Source of the DNA: Bryobacterales bacterium
GTDB taxonomy: Bacteria > Acidobacteriota > Terriglobia > Bryobacterales > Bryobacteraceae
Reading direction: 5' to 3'
Assembly: GCA_003132905.1 (NCBI GenBank)
Contig: PKZC01000433.1
Span: 25,713 to 32,962 of the forward strand
Length of the DNA: 7,250 nucleotides
The position numbers were made by a program, and so were the translations under genes. Shown one piece after another: positions 4,634 to 7,250 of this stretch. The number at the start of each line of letters is the position of its first letter. Position 1 is the first letter of the stretch. A model generated the notes under the pieces. It was not told the DNA's origin, searched no databases, and saw only the letters and a list, made by a program, of their open reading frames with translations.

Positions 4634-7250
4634 ATGCGAAGTGTATTTAACCTGGTTTTCCTTTCGTTTGTACTGATAGCTTGGTCAGCCTACGGGCAAA
4701 CATTCCGCGGAGCAATTAACGGCACTGTCACCGACCCGTCGGGTGCGGCTGTAGCCGGCGCGATGGTCACCGCCACCGACACCGCGACCAATATCGCTCA
4801 CAATTCAACAGCTACGAGCGATGGACAATTCTCATTTCAAGATCTGCCCCTTGGCACCTATACGGTGGCCGTGACGGCCAGTGGATTCCAAACAACAACT
4901 GTCTCGAACGTGGTTGTATCGGCGGGCAACGTGTTTACCGTTCCGGTGCAACTGGTGGTGGGCCAGCAGGCGACGGCGGTGGAAGTTTCCGCAGTGGCGG
5001 TTTCGATAGATACGACCACTTCCACCGAGAGCGACACCATTCCCAGCGTTGCATTGCAGAATATCCCGCTCAACGGCCGCGATTTTACGCAACTGGTTGC
5101 CGTCAAGCCCGGTTACGCCGGTTATTCGGTGGGCGGCTTTGGATCCCTCAATGGCACGCGCGCCAATCAGATGAACTGGCAAATCGACGGTACCGACAAC
5201 AACGACATGTGGCACAACATACCAGCCGTGAACCAGGGCGGGGTGTCGGGCATCGCGGGCGTAGTCATGCCGGTCGACGCCATCGACGAATTTTCCGCGC
5301 AGACGCAATCCAACGCCGAAGTGGGCCGCAGCGCTGGCGGAACGGTGAACCTGACCATCAAGACCGGCAGTAACGATGTGCATGGCAGCGCGTATTACTA
5401 CAACCGCAATGAGTTTTATGCCGCCAGTTCGCCGTTCTTCGTGGCCACCCCGGACTTTCCGAAACCGCCTGAGCTCCGCAACCAGAATTGGGGCGGGACA
5501 GTGGGCGGGCCCATCGTCAAGAACAAGGTGTTCTTCTTCATGGGTTTTGAAAAGCAGCAGTATATTTTTGGGTTGACTGGCTTATCGACCGAGCCTTCCA
5601 ACGCCTGGGTGAGCCAGGCGCAGTCCTTACTAGCGGCCGCCGGCGTTCCCGAGAGCACGTTATCCGCCAGGCTGCTTTCTAATCTGTGGCCCAGTTCCAT
5701 AGCGAATCTTCCAGCCACGACCAATAACTACTTCGCTACTGTGCCGGGAACAGGCTATAGCTACAACGGTGTGGCGAAGGCGGACATTAACTTCACTGAC
5801 AAAGAGCGTTTGTCCGTCCATTGGTTTGGCGGACAAGGCAGCCAAACACAGCCGCCGGGCGCGAGTTTAGCGCTGGCCACCGCGAGTTCCAACCTGGGTT
5901 ATTACTTTGAAGTGGCTCCGCTCCACGTACAGAACTACTCCGCTGTGTTGAGTTCGGTGTTCACCAATAAGCTGACCAATCAGTTGCTCGCAGGTGTTAG
6001 CTATTTCGATCAGATCTTCCACGACTCCAACAACAGCTTCAATATGCAGGGTCTCGGGCTTAACCTGAGCCCGGGTGCTCTGGTTGGCGGGCAGCCGGTG
6101 ATGGGAGCTTCCAACATCCAGATCAGCGGATTCGATCAGGTGGGCATCACGCCGCCCGAAGGCCGCCAGGACATTACCGGGCACTTGACGGACACGCTGG
6201 CTTACGTCACCGGCCGGCACGAGTTGAAGTTCGGCGGCGAATTCCGGCAAGGGCGCGTGGACGAGTTCTATTTCCGGGCATCCACGGGTATCTTCAAGTT
6301 CGATGGCACTCAGGGTCCCTGGGCCGCAGCCTGCGCGGCTAACCCTTCGCTGGCCTGCGACTCGAATACACAAGCGCTCGCCGACTTTCTGGCGGGCGAT
6401 GTCAGCACATCCTCCATCGCAGTTGGAAACGCGGAGCGAAAGGTGCTTGTGAACGGATTGGATTTCTTCGGTCAGGACAACTGGCAAGTTACTTCCAAGC
6501 TCAATATCAATTATGGATTGCGCTGGGAATACTTCGGTCCGCTCCACAGCAACGAAGCAAATAACCTCGGCGTTTTTGAGCAGGGCCAGGGCCTGCTGGT
6601 TCAGGGAGCCGGTCTCAACTCCATCTTCAAGCCGGACTATCATAACTTTGCTCCGCGCTTGGGTTTTGCCTACAATGCCGGCAACGGGTTTGTGGTACGC
6701 GGGGGTTACGGGATTTACTTCGATCAAATCAACATGAATCCGTTTCTAGATTTCCGCCCGCCCATTAGCGCCGCGGACGGCCTGGAAGACAATCCGATCG
6801 GGCCAGATCCGGTGGATAGTTACTCCCGTAATGGCTACAACTGGCAGACCGCGCAAGCCGGCGGCGCTTCCATTTTTCCCGGTGTCACCACCTGCCTGGG
6901 GAACTCCGCTACGGATACAAACTGCCTTCCAGGACTGACTTATAACGTGTTTTCGGTGAACCACAATTTGCGTCCTTCCTACAATATGAACTACAACCTG
7001 AATATCCAAAAGAGCTTGGGACAGGCCGCGGTTCTTGAAGTAGGCTATGTGGGAAGCGAAGGCCGCCGCTTGTCTATCATGCAAAACATCAACCAAAACG
7101 GCGCGTTTTCAGCCCAGTATCCCAACTATGGGTCCATCATCCAGCTCAATAGCAATGGAAACTCCAACTACAATTCGCTCCAGTCCACGCTGCGGGTGAG
7201 GACATGGCACGGATTTACCTCGCAGTTCTCGTTCACCTGGGCGCATGAGC
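4634..7250 (+). CDS. Oar-like TonB-dependent receptor with carboxypeptidase-regulatory-like domain, second copy (3' end beyond window)
   Basis: A second outer-membrane receptor of the Oar-like TonB-dependent family, with an unknown ligand. The frame stays open for 872 codons to the window edge. Residues 1-21 are a short Sec signal peptide with likely cleavage at AYG|QTF. The carboxypeptidase-regulatory-like domain spans ~27-110 (INGTVTDPSGAAVAGAMV, then DGQFSFQDLPLGTYTV). The plug is ~120-245: IPLNGRDFTQLVAVKPG at 144-160, NWQIDGTDNND at 181-191 and IDEFSAQTQSN at 217-227. The barrel begins near 250, with GGTVGGPIVKNKVFFFMGFE at 287-306, YGLRWEYFGP at 627-636, NFAPRLGFAY at 671-680 and VGYVGSEG at 803-810. 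These landmarks are collinear with the minus-strand receptor, but the sequences between them differ greatly, so this is an old paralogue rather than a recent duplicate. By that alignment perhaps 100-250 residues remain outside the window. It has its own strong promoter and ribosome binding site. Four cysteines form two local pairs (567/575 and 754/764). Confidence 0.93.
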   Translation, partial: MRSVFNLVFLSFVLIAWSAYGQTFRGAINGTVTDPSGAAVAGAMVTATDTATNIAHNSTATSDGQFSFQDLPLGTYTVAVTASGFQTTTVSNVVVSAGNVFTVPVQLVVGQQATAVEVSAVAVSIDTTTSTESDTIPSVALQNIPLNGRDFTQLVAVKPGYAGYSVGGFGSLNGTRANQMNWQIDGTDNNDMWHNIPAVNQGGVSGIAGVVMPVDAIDEFSAQTQSNAEVGRSAGGTVNLTIKTGSNDVHGSAYYYNRNEFYAASSPFFVATPDFPKPPELRNQNWGGTVGGPIVKNKVFFFMGFEKQQYIFGLTGLSTEPSNAWVSQAQSLLAAAGVPESTLSARLLSNLWPSSIANLPATTNNYFATVPGTGYSYNGVAKADINFTDKERLSVHWFGGQGSQTQPPGASLALATASSNLGYYFEVAPLHVQNYSAVLSSVFTNKLTNQLLAGVSYFDQIFHDSNNSFNMQGLGLNLSPGALVGGQPVMGASNIQISGFDQVGITPPEGRQDITGHLTDTLAYVTGRHELKFGGEFRQGRVDEFYFRASTGIFKFDGTQGPWAAACAANPSLACDSNTQALADFLAGDVSTSSIAVGNAERKVLVNGLDFFGQDNWQVTSKLNINYGLRWEYFGPLHSNEANNLGVFEQGQGLLVQGAGLNSIFKPDYHNFAPRLGFAYNAGNGFVVRGGYGIYFDQINMNPFLDFRPPISAADGLEDNPIGPDPVDSYSRNGYNWQTAQAGGASIFPGVTTCLGNSATDTNCLPGLTYNVFSVNHNLRPSYNMNYNLNIQKSLGQAAVLEVGYVGSEGRRLSIMQNINQNGAFSAQYPNYGSIIQLNSNGNSNYNSLQSTLRVRTWHGFTSQFSFTWAHE

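Noticed and set aside
5602..5620. Perfect 7-bp inverted repeat CGCCTGG/CCAGGCG with a 5-nt loop
   Set aside because: It is inside the receptor coding frame without a T-tract; one such short repeat is expected by chance in a window this size.
5629..5640. ACTAGCGGCCGC resembles a cloning-vector polylinker (NotI site), raising the idea of an assembly artefact
   Set aside because: The reading frame passes through it smoothly (LLAAAG) with typical receptor sequence on both sides, so it is natural coding sequence.
5867..6727. Minus-strand open frame of 286 codons, with a further one at 6746-7096
   Set aside because: Antisense shadows of the plus-strand receptor barrel; no domain, signal or ribosome binding site supports them.
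1..7250. The two receptors as a recent inverted duplication
   Set aside because: Only family landmarks align; signal peptides, plug details, loops and cysteine positions all differ, and no long shared nucleotide stretch was noticed.

Overview
The window looks like a piece of an Acidobacteriota chromosome (Solibacter/Bryobacter- or Acidobacteriaceae-like). This is inferred from gene families, not from any marker gene. The phylum is known for large families of Oar-like TonB-dependent outer-membrane proteins, which carry an N-terminal carboxypeptidase-regulatory-like domain, and for cytoplasmic regulators that join an OmpR/CadC-type winged helix to TPR repeats. Both families are here and nothing else is. 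Base composition is moderately GC-rich and coding density is high. No RNA gene, mobile element or CRISPR array was seen.

Layout: (1) Positions 1-2948, minus strand: an Oar-like TonB-dependent receptor with an intact N-terminus, running off the left edge (982 codons visible, no stop or frameshift found by manual translation). (2) Positions 2949-3140: a 192-bp divergent intergenic region with a good Shine-Dalgarno for the minus-strand gene, a cluster of TCTAACC-like repeats including an 11-bp tandem pair, and a plausible promoter for the plus-strand gene. (3) Positions 3141-4421, plus strand: a complete 426-residue winged-helix/TPR regulator. (4) Positions 4422-4633: a 212-bp gap holding a near-consensus sigma70-type promoter, a leader of about 125 nt and a strong Shine-Dalgarno. 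(5) Positions 4634-7250, plus strand: a second, clearly divergent Oar-like receptor, cut by the right edge (872 codons visible).

Working model (inference): a one-component regulator sits between two outer-membrane receptors and may control one or both. The best physical clue is the repeat cluster between the regulator and the left-hand receptor. Its 7-bp half-sites with 4-bp spacing match the geometry that PhoB/OmpR-type winged helices use. The ligands of the receptors cannot be read from the sequence. Nothing here amounts to a clear new defence or metabolic system. The regulatory region and the paired cysteines of the receptors are the items most worth a second look.
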